Shown here: one piece after another, positions 11,349-21,200 of the stretch
Position numbering within the stretch: the stretch's first letter is position 1
Layout of the letters: the number at the start of each line of letters is the position of its first letter
Assembly: GCF_014489495.1 (NCBI RefSeq)
Contig: NZ_CP060780.1
Span: 1,747,001-1,811,000 of the forward strand
Direction of reading: 5' to 3'
DNA: 64,000 bases
Origin: Sphingomonas daechungensis
GTDB taxonomy: Bacteria > Pseudomonadota > Alphaproteobacteria > Sphingomonadales > Sphingomonadaceae
Notes under the pieces: model-generated
Database searches by the model: none
What the model saw: only the letters and a program-made list of their open reading frames with translations
What the model was told of the DNA's origin: nothing
Program-made: the position numbers and the translations under genes

Positions 11349-12088
11349 CTAGCCGTACTTGGCTTCGACGAAATAGAGCCGTCAGGAGGCGCGTTCAGTC
11401 CCAATTCCGCGCGATCGCGGGCTTCCAGCGCTCGCTTGACGTCGGAAGGCTGCCACTGGCCTCGTCCAACGAGCGCCAGGCATCCCACCATCGAGCGTAC
11501 CTGGTGATGCAGGAAGCTTCGTGCAGCCGCCTCGATGTGAATTTCCTCGCCCGTCCTGGCCACGGTCAAATGGTCGAGCGTTTTCACCGGACTATCGGAC
11601 TGGCAATGCGCGGATCGGAATGTCGTGAAGTCGTGCCGGCCGATCAGAAAAGCTGCACCTTCAGCCATCGCCTCCGCGTCCAATGGAACTGCGATGTGCC
11701 AAACGCGGCCGCGATCCAAAGCCGGCGGAGCGCGGCGATTCAGTATGCGATACAGATACTTGCGGCCAAGGCATGAGAACCGCGCGTGCCAGTCATCCGC
11801 GACGTCCTCCACCGCAATGACCGAGATCGGATGAGGCCGGATCAGAGCGTTAATTCCCTCCCGCAAGCGGTGCTCCGTCAGCGGCTTCTCGATATCAACG
11901 TGGGCGGCCATGGCCAGCGCGTGAACACCGGCATCCGTGCGCCCTGCCGCATGCACGGCTGTAAGCTCTCCGGTCATGCTCTGGATGGCCTCTTCCAGAG
12001 ACTGCTGGACCGACGGGCCATGATCCTGCCGCTGCCAGCCCATGAAGGGTTGGCCGTCATACTCGACCGTCAGCTTCCATCGCGTCAC
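11349..12088 (-). CDS. truA: tRNA pseudouridine(38-40) synthase TruA (3' frameshift)
   Basis: About 246 residues after repair. It isomerises uridines 38-40 in the tRNA anticodon stem. The start [21 protein letters not shown] and the catalytic Asp in [15 protein letters not shown] are canonical, as is [12 protein letters not shown]. One base is missing at about 11376, after which the proper ending LYFVEAKYG and stop at 11349 are recovered. Its ATG overlaps the fmt stop by four bases, so the two are co-translated. Confidence 0.93.
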
Positions 12089-13008
12089 GAGTTGCCAGGC
12101 TCTTCTTGATTAAGCCGTGAGCCTTTGGGAATCGGAAACCCACGGAGAAGTTCGTCGGGATTCATTCTAGTTCGACCAGCGCGCTGAACGATCAGCGGCC
12201 GAACCGCCCGCTCTGCGCAGGCGATTTTTAGATGATCGTCCGCAACCACGCCCGAGGGACCACCGCCGGGAACGACTTCTGCTAGAAGGACCTTGATCCG
12301 CTCGCCCAAGAACTCGAACCAAGCGCCGGGTGGGTTAAACGCCCGCACTTGTCGTTCGACGGCGTCCGCATCCCGCGTGAAATCAAGCTGCGCCTCAGAT
12401 TTATCGAGCTTTGAAGCGTATGTGGCGCCGTCCTCGGGTTGTGGCCTTGGCGGGTAGCGTGCCGGTTCGGCAAGCCACCGCCAGAGTGCCTGTCCACCAA
12501 GTAATGCCAATTCTTCGGTAACCTGTCCTGCTGTTTTCCCGTCGATTTCGAGAGGCCAGTCTAGCAATATTGGACCGGTATCCAGGCCTTCGTCCATTTG
12601 CATAAGCGTGATGCCAGTCTCTTTGTCACCGGCAAGGATTGCACGCTGGATCGGCGCCGCGCCGCGCCAGCGGGGGAGGAGCGAAGCATGGATGTTCACG
12701 CAGCCCATCTTCGGTGCGTCGAGGATCGGCTTGGGCAAAATCAGACCGTAAGCGGCGACGACTGCCAGGTCTGCGTCCAGGGCGGTGAAGCGAGCCTGCT
12801 CTTCCTCGTTCCGAAGGGTTCTTGGTGTCCGGACTTCCAGCCCGAGCTGCTCGGCTCGCTCATGGACGGCGGTCTTCCGGTCGGCCTTTCCGCGTCCGGC
12901 AGGCCGCGGAGGCTGGCAATAGACAGCAATGACCTCGTGACCTGCCTCGACCAGCGCGTTTAGTGCTGGAACGGCAAAGTCCGGCGATCCCATGAAGATG
13001 ATCCGCAT
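12085..13008 (-). CDS. fmt: Methionyl-tRNA formyltransferase
   Basis: An intact 307-residue enzyme. It formylates initiator Met-tRNA with 10-formyl-tetrahydrofolate. The start [19 protein letters not shown], the catalytic stretch [20 protein letters not shown] (Asn and His) and the Asp in [11 protein letters not shown] are all present. The C-terminal tRNA-binding domain follows ([12 protein letters not shown]). It heads a short operon with truA and is divergent from recR, 50 bases away. Its functional partner def lies nearby at 13.7 kb. Confidence 0.95.
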   Translation of the reverse strand: MRIIFMGSPDFAVPALNALVEAGHEVIAVYCQPPRPAGRGKADRKTAVHERAEQLGLEVRTPRTLRNEEEQARFTALDADLAVVAAYGLILPKPILDAPKMGCVNIHASLLPRWRGAAPIQRAILAGDKETGITLMQMDEGLDTGPILLDWPLEIDGKTAGQVTEELALLGGQALWRWLAEPARYPPRPQPEDGATYASKLDKSEAQLDFTRDADAVERQVRAFNPPGAWFEFLGERIKVLLAEVVPGGGPSGVVADDHLKIACAERAVRPLIVQRAGRTRMNPDELLRGFPIPKGSRLNQEEPGNS

Positions 13009-13058
13009 TGCCGCGCCCTATGGCGGAAGGCGGGGACTTTGCCTACCTCAGCGCCGTA

Positions 13059-13655
13059 ATGGCTTCCGAGGAGATTGAGGCGCTTTCAGGCGCGCTGGCA
13101 CGGCTGCCGGGGCTCGGACCCCGTTCGGCACGTCGTGCCGTGCTGCACCTCATGAAAAAGCGTCAGACCGCACTGGAGCCGCTGCTGTCGGCCCTGCAGC
13201 GAGTCTCGGAGAAGCTTTCGACCTGCTCTGTGTGCGGGAACGTCGATACGTCGGACCCCTGCGGTATTTGCCGCGATCCGCGCCGGGACGAGAAGAGTCT
13301 CTGCATCGTGGAGGAAGTTGCCGACCTCTGGGCGCTCGATCGCTCGCGGCTGTTTCCCGGGCGATATCATGTGCTTGGCGGCCGGCTTTCAGCGCTGGAG
13401 GGCGTTCGGCCCGATGATCTGGCGATCGACAGCCTCATCCAGCGCGTGGCGTCGGGCGGCATTGAGGAGGTCGTCCTCGCCATGAACGCCACCCTGGAGG
13501 GCCAAACCACGGCGCATTACCTCGCTGAGCGGCTCGAAAAGTTCCCAATCCGCCTCACGCAGCTCGCTCACGGCCTCCCTGTGGGAGGGGAGCTGGATTA
13601 TCTCGACGAGGGCACGCTCGCGCAGGCGCTTCGTGCTCGTCGGCCGGTTGCTTGA
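13059..13655 (+). CDS. recR: Recombination mediator RecR
   Basis: About 198 residues from ATG 13059, chosen because [20 protein letters not shown] is the canonical RecR start; a longer start at 13008 would add unconserved residues. The helix-hairpin-helix [20 protein letters not shown], the four-Cys zinc finger ([16 protein letters not shown]) and the Toprim domain ([13 protein letters not shown]) are visible. RecR loads RecA at gaps with RecF/RecO. Confidence 0.94.
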   Translation: MASEEIEALSGALARLPGLGPRSARRAVLHLMKKRQTALEPLLSALQRVSEKLSTCSVCGNVDTSDPCGICRDPRRDEKSLCIVEEVADLWALDRSRLFPGRYHVLGGRLSALEGVRPDDLAIDSLIQRVASGGIEEVVLAMNATLEGQTTAHYLAERLEKFPIRLTQLAHGLPVGGELDYLDEGTLAQALRARRPVA

Positions 13656-13687
13656 AGCGACTGGGCTGAAAGACTAAATTGACCCGC

Positions 13688-14215
13688 ATGGCCATCCGAC
13701 CGATCGTTGAAGTTCCCGACCCGCGCCTGCGCGAGATCTCCAAACCTGTTGAAGGCGTGGACGAAGAGCTGCGCACCCTCGTCGCCGACATGTTCGAGAC
13801 GATGTACGATGCGCCCGGCATTGGCCTTGCGGCGATCCAGGTCGGCGTGCCGCTGCGCGTGCTGGTGATCGATCTTCAGGAGCCGGAAGAAGAGGGCGGA
13901 GAGCCGGTCAAGGACCCGCGCGTGTTCATCAATCCGGAAATCCTGACCACCTCCGACCAGGACGTGCCGTATACCGAGGGCTGCCTGTCGGTGCCGGACC
14001 AGTTCGCCGAGGTCGACCGGCCCGATCGCATTCGCGCGCGTTGGTTGGATCTCGACGGCAAGGTCCGCGAAGAGGACATCGACGGGATGCTGGCGGTTTG
14101 CCTCCAGCATGAGATGGACCATCTCAACGGGGTGCTGTTCATCGACCATCTGTCCCGCTTGAAGCGCAACATGATCCTCAACAAGCTCGCCAAGCAGCGG
14201 AAGGTGGCAGCCTAG
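13688..14215 (+). CDS. def: Peptide deformylase
   Basis: A 175-residue enzyme from ATG 13688; a TTG three codons earlier is possible but unlikely. It removes the N-formyl group from nascent proteins. Motifs are [17 protein letters not shown] (metal Cys) and [12 protein letters not shown] (two metal His and the catalytic Glu). Its TAG stop shares the palindrome CTAG at 14212-14215 with the stop of the opposing Cys-rich gene. Confidence 0.95.
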   Translation: MAIRPIVEVPDPRLREISKPVEGVDEELRTLVADMFETMYDAPGIGLAAIQVGVPLRVLVIDLQEPEEEGGEPVKDPRVFINPEILTTSDQDVPYTEGCLSVPDQFAEVDRPDRIRARWLDLDGKVREEDIDGMLAVCLQHEMDHLNGVLFIDHLSRLKRNMILNKLAKQRKVAA

Positions 14216-14613
14216 GCCATCGCCGGCGTCACCGACGCCGCTGCATTCCTGCAATCCTCGGCGCATTCCCGGCAGATTTGCGCGCAGAGCCGGCAATGCT
14301 CATGATCGTGCTTCTCGCACTCCGCCGCACATGCGTCGCAAACGCGGGCGCAGAGTTCGAGGACTTCGCGGAGAACCTGTTCATTCGAGCCGGTGCGGCG
14401 TAGCCCGACGCGGCAGGCGGCGTCGCAGATGTCTGCGCAGTCCATGCAGGTGCGGATGCACTGCGTCATGTCCATCTTCTCGGCCGCGCAGGCGTCGGCG
14501 CAGCTGAGACACATTTTCGCGCAGTACATCAGGTGGTGGACGGCATCGCCGAGCGGCTGGTTCACATGGCCATGCACGTCGGGGTGCAGCGAGATCATCT
14601 TGCGGATGGACAT
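14212..14613 (-). CDS. Four-helix Cys-rich copper-storage-like protein (DUF326/Csp)
   Basis: A 133-residue protein with 18 Cys. They occur as CxxxC and CxxC pairs along predicted helices ([51 protein letters not shown]). This is the pattern of the Csp family, in which a bundle lined with thiolates stores many Cu(I) ions. No signal peptide or Tat motif is seen, so it is probably cytosolic (Csp3-like), which is an inference. It stands alone, converging on def and divergent from rmuC. Confidence 0.82.
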   Translation of the reverse strand: MSIRKMISLHPDVHGHVNQPLGDAVHHLMYCAKMCLSCADACAAEKMDMTQCIRTCMDCADICDAACRVGLRRTGSNEQVLREVLELCARVCDACAAECEKHDHEHCRLCAQICRECAEDCRNAAASVTPAMA

Positions 14614-14693
14614 TCAGGACTCCCTAGATTCCTGTGGAGAACCAGTAGTGCGTAGCGCGGTTCCTATTGTCGCTGAAATGAAATCGCTCTAAG

Positions 14694-14708
14694 GTTCCCG
14701 TTCTGTTC
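14694..14708 (+). promoter_or_regulatory. LexA box upstream of rmuC
   Basis: GTTC-N7-GTTC (GTTCCCGTTCTGTTC) occurs 16 bases before the rmuC ATG, a perfect match to the same operator found before lexA in this window. It places rmuC in the SOS regulon. Confidence 0.82.
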
Positions 14709-14724
14709 CTGGGAGGGTGCGGAC

Positions 14725-16077
14725 ATGAGTGGAACCGTCATCGCCTTCGTCATTATCGCTCTCGCCGTTGGAGCGTTGCTAGGCTGGTTGCTTGGCAGCC
14801 GAGACGGAGCCGGCGCGAAGCAAACGGTCGACAGCCTGCGCCTGCAACTCAATGAGGTCGCGCGGGAACGCGATGCCAATCGCGAGGCGGTGACGAAGCT
14901 GGCTGCCCTCGAAGCATCACAGGTGGAACGAGAGAAGGGTTTCGAAGCCCGTATCAAGGAACTGATCGAGGCCAAGGAGGCGTTGTCGAGCCAGTTTGCC
15001 GAGATCAGCAACAAGCTACTCGCCGAGGCGCAGGAGACATTCCTGAAGCGCGCCGATCAGCGGTTCCGGCAATCCGAGGAGAATAGCGGCGCTAACATCA
15101 AGGCATTGCTTCAGCCGGTTCACGATCGCCTGGAACGTTATGAGACGACCGTACAGAAGGTAGAAGCCGAACGCCGCGACGCCTTCGGACTTCTTTCAGG
15201 GCAGATCGATGCGATGCGCACCGGGACTGAGCGCGTATCTGCAGAGGCGGCCAAGCTTGTGAACGCACTTCGCAATGCGCCTAAAGCACGCGGGCGCTGG
15301 GGTGAACAGCAACTCCGCAACGTGCTCGAAAGCTGCGGCCTGTCCGAGCATTGCGACTTCGCAACCGAGGTGAGTGTCATCGACGGGGATGGGCAGCGGT
15401 TGCGCCCTGACGTCGTGGTTCGCGTGCCTGGCGGGCAATCGCTGGTGATCGATGCCAAGGTTTCCCTGAACGATTACCAGGACGCCTTCGGCGCCGTCGA
15501 CGAGGCCGATCGAGCGACGCACCTGACGGCACATGCCTCCGCGATCCGCGCCCACGTGAACACCTTGGGCGCAAAGGCGTACTGGGCACAGTTCGAGGAT
15601 GCGCCGGACTATGTCGTGATGTTCATTCCGGGCGAGCATTTCCTAACGGCAGCGCTCGAGCAGGATCCGAACCTTTGGGATTTTGCCTTCGACAAGAAAG
15701 TGCTTCTCGCAACGCCGACCAATCTGATTGCGATCGCGCGCACCGTGGCTGCGGTCTGGCGGCAGGAGAAGCTTGCCAAGGAAGCCCGGCAGATCGGTGA
15801 GCTTGGGAAGGAGCTCTACGAACGGCTCGCCAAAGCGGCCGACGATCTTCGCAAAGTCGGCAGCGGCCTGTCGTCGGCGGTGAACAATTACAACAGCTTC
15901 GTCGCGAGCTTTGAGACGCGGTCGCTAGTTACGGCGCGCAAGTTTCGTGAGCTCAATATCGAACCGGGCCGGCGAGACATCGATGTGCTGATGCCCGTCG
16001 AGGCGCTCCCGCGCTACGCGGATGAGGAACTCGGACTCAGCGAGAGCGAAGGCCCGCCGCAGATCGCTGCCGAATGA
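14725..16077 (+). CDS. rmuC: DNA recombination protein RmuC
   Basis: An intact 450-residue protein. It has an N-terminal membrane anchor (VIAFVIIALAVGALLGWLLG), a long coiled coil (about residues 30-150), and a C-terminal nuclease-like RmuC domain with GRWGEQQLRNVLE, LVIDAKVSL and DYVVMFIPGE. RmuC limits inversions at short inverted repeats. A LexA box just upstream indicates damage induction. It converges on the META-domain gene, with stops one base apart. Confidence 0.92.
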   Translation: MSGTVIAFVIIALAVGALLGWLLGSRDGAGAKQTVDSLRLQLNEVARERDANREAVTKLAALEASQVEREKGFEARIKELIEAKEALSSQFAEISNKLLAEAQETFLKRADQRFRQSEENSGANIKALLQPVHDRLERYETTVQKVEAERRDAFGLLSGQIDAMRTGTERVSAEAAKLVNALRNAPKARGRWGEQQLRNVLESCGLSEHCDFATEVSVIDGDGQRLRPDVVVRVPGGQSLVIDAKVSLNDYQDAFGAVDEADRATHLTAHASAIRAHVNTLGAKAYWAQFEDAPDYVVMFIPGEHFLTAALEQDPNLWDFAFDKKVLLATPTNLIAIARTVAAVWRQEKLAKEARQIGELGKELYERLAKAADDLRKVGSGLSSAVNNYNSFVASFETRSLVTARKFRELNIEPGRRDIDVLMPVEALPRYADEELGLSESEGPPQIAAE

Positions 16078-16078
16078 C

Positions 16079-16755
16079 TTAGAAGGTCTGACGGAGCTCG
16101 ATTGTCCCTGCGGAATTGCTGAGCGTGAGCCGATCGCCGTTCGGCTTCATCGTCACAGGCTGTCCGAGGATCTTCGCTCCCTGGTTCTCGAAGCTCATGG
16201 CGGGCTCAGGACAGAACTTCCGCGTCATGGCCATCGCGCCGACGTTCAGGGTGTCGCCGCCGACGGAATAGCCGCCGCTCATGCTGTTGCACCCGAACTT
16301 GGCGCTGACACGGTCTGCATCGAACTGAACGAAGTAATCACCCTGCTGTGGTGTGGGCGGCCGTTGACCGACTCCACGCGCCAGTTGGTTCCGGCAAGAG
16401 TCGCTGGAGCCACGGGATCTCCTCCGCATCCGTTGAATCGTTTGCCGTCGACATCGACCTGAACCTTATCGCTATAAATCTTGTCCGACATGCCGTCGCT
16501 GCAACTGGCGTGGACGATGTTCACGTGGATGCGCGGCGTCTGGTAGATTTCGCCGGCGATCCCGACGATTGCGGGCGGCCGCGGCTGACGGATCGGTTCC
16601 CCTCCAGCGGGAATGAAGGTGACGTCCCTATCGTCGATGACCAGCGACCAAAATGGCTCGGTTCCGATTGCGCGATAGGGCGCTGTCGACGGTGGTGGAT
16701 AGGTCATGCAGGCGTTGAGCAACAGCGCGACAGGTAGGGCCAGGAACGCTTTCAT
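16079..16755 (-). CDS. META-domain lipoprotein (one frameshift)
   Basis: About 225 residues after repair. A lipoprotein signal (MKAFLALPVALLLNACM) precedes a COG3650-like region (YRAIGTEPFWSLVI) and a META/HslJ-like domain (NWRVESVNGRP ... FGCNSMSGGYSV). Such proteins sit in the periplasm or on membranes; HslJ relatives affect heat-shock or drug tolerance, but no function is established here. A missing base at about 16356 separates the two halves. The start at ATG 16755 puts the lipobox Cys at residue 16. It lies 31 bases downstream of the rRNA/tRNA methyltransferase. Confidence 0.78.
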
Positions 16756-16786
16756 GACTTGGACCTCCAATTTCAGACGAAGTACC

Positions 16787-17589
16787 TCATGAAGCCCGCC
16801 AGCTTGCCGTAACCTGAAAGGCCATGACCGCAGCCGCGATCGCAGCATTCAGGCTATCGGCCCGGCCCGCCATCGGAATTTTGACCAGGACGTCGCAGGC
16901 TTCCTCATACGATTGCGGCAGACCCTGCTGTTCATTGCCGATCAGCAGGAATGTAGGCGGCAGATAGGTGACGCTGAGGTAATCCTGGTCCGTGTTGAGG
17001 CTGGTGCCGACAAGCTGCCCTTCGCCCGAGCGAAGCCACGCCAGGAAATCGCTCCACGGTGCTTTCGCAACCTGCTGCGTGAAGATTGCGCCCATCGAAG
17101 CGCGCGCGGCTTCCACGGAGTAAGGGTCCGCGCTGTCGTCGACGAGAATGAGGCCGCCTGCACCCACTGCGTCGCCGGTCCTCAGGATCGTCCCGATGTT
17201 CCCTGGATCACGAAGCGCTTGAGCGACGAACCACAAGGGCGCGCGCGTGCGATCGATGCTGCTGAGGTCTGTTGCAGGCTGCTTGTAGGCCGCGACCAGC
17301 ATCTGCGGATTGTCCTTGCCCGACGTCTTCGACAGGATGTCCGGCGTGGTCTGGACAGCGTCGCCCCCGGCGGCCTCGGTGGCGGCAATGATCTCGGACG
17401 CAAGCGGATGCCGCGCGCCCTCCGGGGAGAACATGATGATCTCGGGCAAACGGCCGCTGTCCCGCGCCTCGGCGATGATCCGGAGACCCTCGGCCAGGAA
17501 CAGGCCTTCTTCCTTCCGGGCCTTCTTGTCCCGAAGGGAGCGGAGCCTTTTGACGGTCGTATTGGAGAAGGCGGTGATCTCGCGGGCAT
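16787..17589 (-). CDS. SpoU/TrmH-family RNA 2'-O-methyltransferase (5' frameshift)
   Basis: About 267 residues after repair. The SPOUT domain motifs are visible: ALRDPGNIGTILRT (motif 1), LLIGNEQQGL (motif 2) and VKIPMAGRADSLNAAIAAAV (motif 3, knot). The N-terminal substrate-binding region reads SNTTVKRLRSLRDKKARKEEG. It methylates a ribose in rRNA or tRNA; the exact site cannot be told. A CCCC run shortened to CCC at about 17582 separates the ATG (17589) from the rest. Its ATG overlaps the HPr stop (TAATG), so it is the tail of the PTS operon. Confidence 0.85.
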
Positions 17590-17861
17590 TATTCTTCCCC
17601 GAACCGCTCCACGACTAAAGCAGCAAGCTTCTCGAGAGCATCCTCGGCATTTTCACCGGAAACGTAGATCGTGATCGAGTCGCCCTTGGCTGCGCCAAGC
17701 ATCATCAGTCCCATGATCGACGTGCCGCAGACCTTGTTGCCATCCTTTTCGACCTCAACGGTCGCATCCAGGCCACTGGCAAGATTGACGAATTTAGCAC
17801 TCGCCCTCGCATGGAGCCCGCGCTGGTTGGTAACCTGAACCTCGCGCTGTAGCGCGCTCAA
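17589..17861 (-). CDS. ptsH: Phosphocarrier protein HPr
   Basis: A 90-residue HPr. The phosphoryl-accepting His is in NQRGLHARASAKFV and the regulatory Ser site is in CGTSIMGLMMLGA. The start is TTG 17861, inside a TTGA overlap with the EIIA stop. With hprK and EIIA in the same operon and no sugar permease, this belongs to a regulatory rather than a sugar-transport PTS, as is common in alphaproteobacteria. Enzyme I (ptsP) is not in the window. Confidence 0.93.
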   Translation of the reverse strand: MSALQREVQVTNQRGLHARASAKFVNLASGLDATVEVEKDGNKVCGTSIMGLMMLGAAKGDSITIYVSGENAEDALEKLAALVVERFGEE

Positions 17862-18265
17862 GCGGCGGCTTCCCCGAGGATCTCGGACGCGACCGAGATG
17901 TACTTTCGTCCGGCCTCTCGAGCAGCCGCAACGGCCGCGTGAACGCCCATGACCTTGCGTGCGCCTTCCAGGCGAATGAGCATCGGCAGGTTCACGCCAG
18001 CGATCACCTCGACATTCTCGCTTTTCATCAGAGAGATGGCGAGGTTGGACGGTGTGCCGCCGAACAGATCGGTGAGGATGATCACGCCCTTGCCTCGATC
18101 GACGTTGGCAATCGCATTGGCGATGTCCTGCCGCCGCGCTTCCATGTCATCATCGGGACCGATGCAGATGGCTTCGATCGCCTCCTGCGGCCCTACGACA
18201 TGCTCCATGGCGACCACGAATTCAGCCGCCAGGCGGCCGTGGGTCACCAGTACCAATCCAATCAT
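17858..18265 (-). CDS. PTS EIIA component, mannose family
   Basis: A 135-residue EIIA(Man)-type protein. The phosphorylated His is residue 9 (VLVTHGRLAAEF), and ILTDLFGGTPSNLA is the conserved active-site loop. No EIIB/C/D transporter genes accompany it, so it probably acts as a regulatory phosphoryl acceptor from HPr. It overlaps rapZ upstream by four bases (ATGA) and HPr downstream. Confidence 0.9.
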   Translation of the reverse strand: MIGLVLVTHGRLAAEFVVAMEHVVGPQEAIEAICIGPDDDMEARRQDIANAIANVDRGKGVIILTDLFGGTPSNLAISLMKSENVEVIAGVNLPMLIRLEGARKVMGVHAAVAAAREAGRKYISVASEILGEAAA

Positions 18266-19215
18266 TCGTTCAACCCACTTCCAGAATCGCCGCCGGATAC
18301 ATCGGCTGCGGCGCGCCCCGGATCTTCCTCGATCGTATCGCTCGGCTGTGAGGCAAGGTCACGATGGCGGACATTTGGCGAAAATCCCGCCTTTCGCAAC
18401 CGTTCGGACATCTCCTCCGCGGCCGCGACCGACCGGTGCCGTCCACCGGTGCAGCCGAAAGCCACGGTCACATAGCTTTTGCCGGCCGCCCAGTAGCGGG
18501 GAATCCAGTCGGTGAGAAGCGCTTCCAGTTGGTCCAGTGCCAGCGTCCAGGCGGAGTCCTTTTCCAGGTATTCGCGAATGGGCTGGTCGATGCCGGTCAG
18601 CGGTCTAAGCTCCTCCACCCAGTGAGGATTATCCAGAAACCGCATGTCGAACATCAGGTCTGCGGTGCGCGAGACGCCGCGAGCGTATCCGAATGAAACA
18701 ATCGTCAGCACCGGCTCGTCGCTGTCGCTAGGATAACGGCGGCGGAGCTCGTCGCGCAGTTCGGTCGGGGTCAGGTCGGTGGTGTCGATGATCGCATCGG
18801 CCGCGCTTCGCAGCGGAGCAGTCATGTCGCGCTCGCGGGCGATCCCGTCTTCTGCAGGCCGGTCGGCAGCGAGAGGGTGACGCCGGCGCGTCTCATTGTA
18901 ACGCCGCATCAGCTCGTTTCCGGCGCAGTCGAGATAGAGGATCTCCCCGCGCACGCCCTGAATTGAGCGGATCAGCCCCGGCAAAGCGGCCGCATCGAAG
19001 CCTCGGCTGCGGACGTCCATGCCGACCGCCGCCGGCCCTACTCGAACATCGGACGCTCGGCCGCCGCGCACGAAATTGTCGAGAAGCGAAACGGGAAGGT
19101 TGTCGACGCAATCCCAGCCCATGTCCTCGAGCGCGTCGAGCACGCTGGACTTGCCGGCACCCGACATGCCGGTGACGAGAAGAAGACGGGGCGGGGAACT
19201 CTGGCGGGTAGGCAC
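18262..19215 (-). CDS. rapZ: RapZ-family nucleotide-binding protein
   Basis: An intact 317-residue protein. The Walker A motif is in LLLVTGMSGAGKSSVLDAL. The C-terminal domain carries GCTGGRHRSVAAAEEMSERL, the RNA/metabolite-binding region known from Escherichia coli RapZ. In enterobacteria it controls GlmZ sRNA decay; in alphaproteobacteria its target is unclear. It follows hprK by ten bases and overlaps EIIA, within the ChvGI-PTS operon. Confidence 0.92.
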   Translation of the reverse strand: MPTRQSSPPRLLLVTGMSGAGKSSVLDALEDMGWDCVDNLPVSLLDNFVRGGRASDVRVGPAAVGMDVRSRGFDAAALPGLIRSIQGVRGEILYLDCAGNELMRRYNETRRRHPLAADRPAEDGIARERDMTAPLRSAADAIIDTTDLTPTELRDELRRRYPSDSDEPVLTIVSFGYARGVSRTADLMFDMRFLDNPHWVEELRPLTGIDQPIREYLEKDSAWTLALDQLEALLTDWIPRYWAAGKSYVTVAFGCTGGRHRSVAAAEEMSERLRKAGFSPNVRHRDLASQPSDTIEEDPGRAAADVSGGDSGSGLNE

Positions 19216-19225
19216 CGTCGCCTTG

Positions 19226-19666
19226 TTAGAACTTCAGTCCGAGGCGGTCGAGGGCCAGCGCAACTTTCGAGGCGGCCGACGCTGTCTGGGCGTCAACGCT
19301 CACCAGCGGAACGTTCACGCCAAGGACGGGTCGCTCGCGCCGATCGTCGGGCAATCGCATGATCTCGCTAGTCAGCTCGACGTAAAGCGCGATCGGGACA
19401 TCGCCGATCGTTTCCATGTCCACGATGCCAATGCCGCGAATCTCGAGCTTGCCCTTGATCGTCGGCGGGGCGCTGGCGAGCAGGTGTTCGCCATCGCGGC
19501 GGACGATGGTCTGGTCATCGCTGACAAGCATGAAGCCACGGTCGAGCAGGCGGAGTGCGAGATCGGACTTTCCCGATCCGGACGGACCGGAGATCAGCAC
19601 CGCTCGGCCTTCCAGCGCGACTGTGCTGGCGTGGACCGTCTCCGACGACAGGAGGCGGCTGCTCAT
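19226..19666 (-). CDS. hprK: HPr kinase/phosphorylase, short alphaproteobacterial form
   Basis: A 146-residue protein holding only the kinase domain. The P-loop is GPSGSGKSDLALRLLDRG and the conserved SDDQT follows; LEIRGIGIVDM is the HprK signature region. The N-terminal domain of Firmicute HprK is absent, as usual in this class. It should phosphorylate the Ser of HPr. Its ATG overlaps the chvG stop (ATGA), physically linking the two-component system to the PTS. Confidence 0.92.
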   Translation of the reverse strand: MSSRLLSSETVHASTVALEGRAVLISGPSGSGKSDLALRLLDRGFMLVSDDQTIVRRDGEHLLASAPPTIKGKLEIRGIGIVDMETIGDVPIALYVELTSEIMRLPDDRRERPVLGVNVPLVSVDAQTASAASKVALALDRLGLKF

Positions 19667-21200
19667 TCTACCTCTGCCGCCGGCAGGCGAATGGTGAAGC
19701 GGGCGCCGGAAGGTGCGTCATCGCGGTCTTGCACGTCAATTTCCCCGTCGTGGCCTTCGACGATCGCCCGGGCGATGGCGAGACCAAGCCCGGTATGCCG
19801 TCCGAAATGTTCCTCTTCGGGTCTTACTGAGTGGAATCGGTTAAAAATGGCTTCCCGCGCGTCTTCAGGGACGCCTGGGCCTTCGTCATCGATGCGGATC
19901 CGGATTTCGTCGCCGACATGCGTGGCCGCAATCTCCACGAGTCCACCCGGGGGGAGAAACTGATTGCATTGTCGATGATGTTGTCGATGGCCCGGACCAG
20001 GCGATTGACGTCACCCAGCACGACAGCGCTGGACTTTCGCGGCCGAGCAAAGGCGATGCGCGCGTCGCCCTTTTCGCGGCGGTGCTCCCACGAATTGACG
20101 AGTTGCTCGATGACAGGACCGAGATCGACCGGCTCGAAGCGGGCTCGAGCCAACTCGGCATCGGTCCGCGCCGCTTCGCTGATGTCCCCGATCAGCCTGT
20201 CGAGGCGCACGACGTCGTCCTTGGCGACCATCAGCAACTTCGCCTTCAGCTCCGGGTCATCGACCCGCTCGAGGCCGTCCAGCGCCGACCGCAGTGACGC
20301 CAGCGGGTTTTTCAGCTCATGAGTCACGTCGGCCGCGAAGTGCTCGATATTGTCCATGCGGTGGCGGAGTGACTGGCTCATGTCGGAAACTGCGCGGGCC
20401 AGAAGGCCGATTTCGTCAATTCGGGACGGCAAACGAGGGACCTTCACCTCTCGCGCCCGGCCGAGACGAACGCGATGGGCCGCCAAGGCCAGCCTGCGCA
20501 GCGGACGGACGATGGTCCTTGCCAGGAACAGCGAGAGCAGGACGGAAAGCAGGGTCGCGAAGGCCATCGCGGCGAACAGCGACCGACGCTGGCTTCGTAC
20601 GATGCGGGTGAAATCCCGATCGTTGGTCGTCAGCAGCACGGTGCGATCGCCGACCGGAGCGGCCGCCGAGAAAACGGGGGTCAGGTCAGGCGCGTTGCGG
20701 ACCTTGGTGACCGCCTGCTTCGTCTCGCGCGCATGGACGGCTTCGGACCACACCTCGACCCTATCGTCCGTGGGTTCGATGAAATCGTCGAGAGGCGATG
20801 CTCCGACCAAGGCATTGAAGCCGCGGTCGAGCGCTCGCGCTGCATCCTTGTTCCACTTCTGCAGGGTCGGGTCCCTCAGCGTGTAGGTCGGGCCGGTGAC
20901 GTTCCAGCTGTCGGCCTGCAGCGAACCGTCAGGGCCGTAGACGCGAATCCGGCTACCGGTAGAACGGGCGAGGGAGGTTAGGACCGAATCTTGTGCCTGT
21001 TCCGGCGTCGCGGCGAGGACTCCGGCGACCATGCCCGCCTCTCGCGAAATCAGGTTGAGGCGCTCTTCGCTCAACTGATTGCGAAAGGCATCCAGGTAGA
21101 GGACGCCGAGCGCCAGCAGGACGATCGTCAGCAGGTTTACCGCCAGGATGCGGCGGGTCAGCGGCAGCTGGCCGAACCAGATCGGGCGCCGGTTATTCAT
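19663..21200 (-). CDS. chvG: ChvG-type sensor histidine kinase (one frameshift)
   Basis: About 512 residues after repair. It has an N-terminal membrane segment ([19 protein letters not shown]), a periplasmic sensor region, a second segment ([20 protein letters not shown]), a HAMP linker, and a kinase core with the phospho-His in [16 protein letters not shown]. The ATPase has an N-box, [13 protein letters not shown] and [14 protein letters not shown]. One C/G is missing at about 19949-19954, splitting off the ATP-binding end. ChvG senses acid/envelope stress in relatives. It overlaps chvI by eight bases. Confidence 0.93.
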
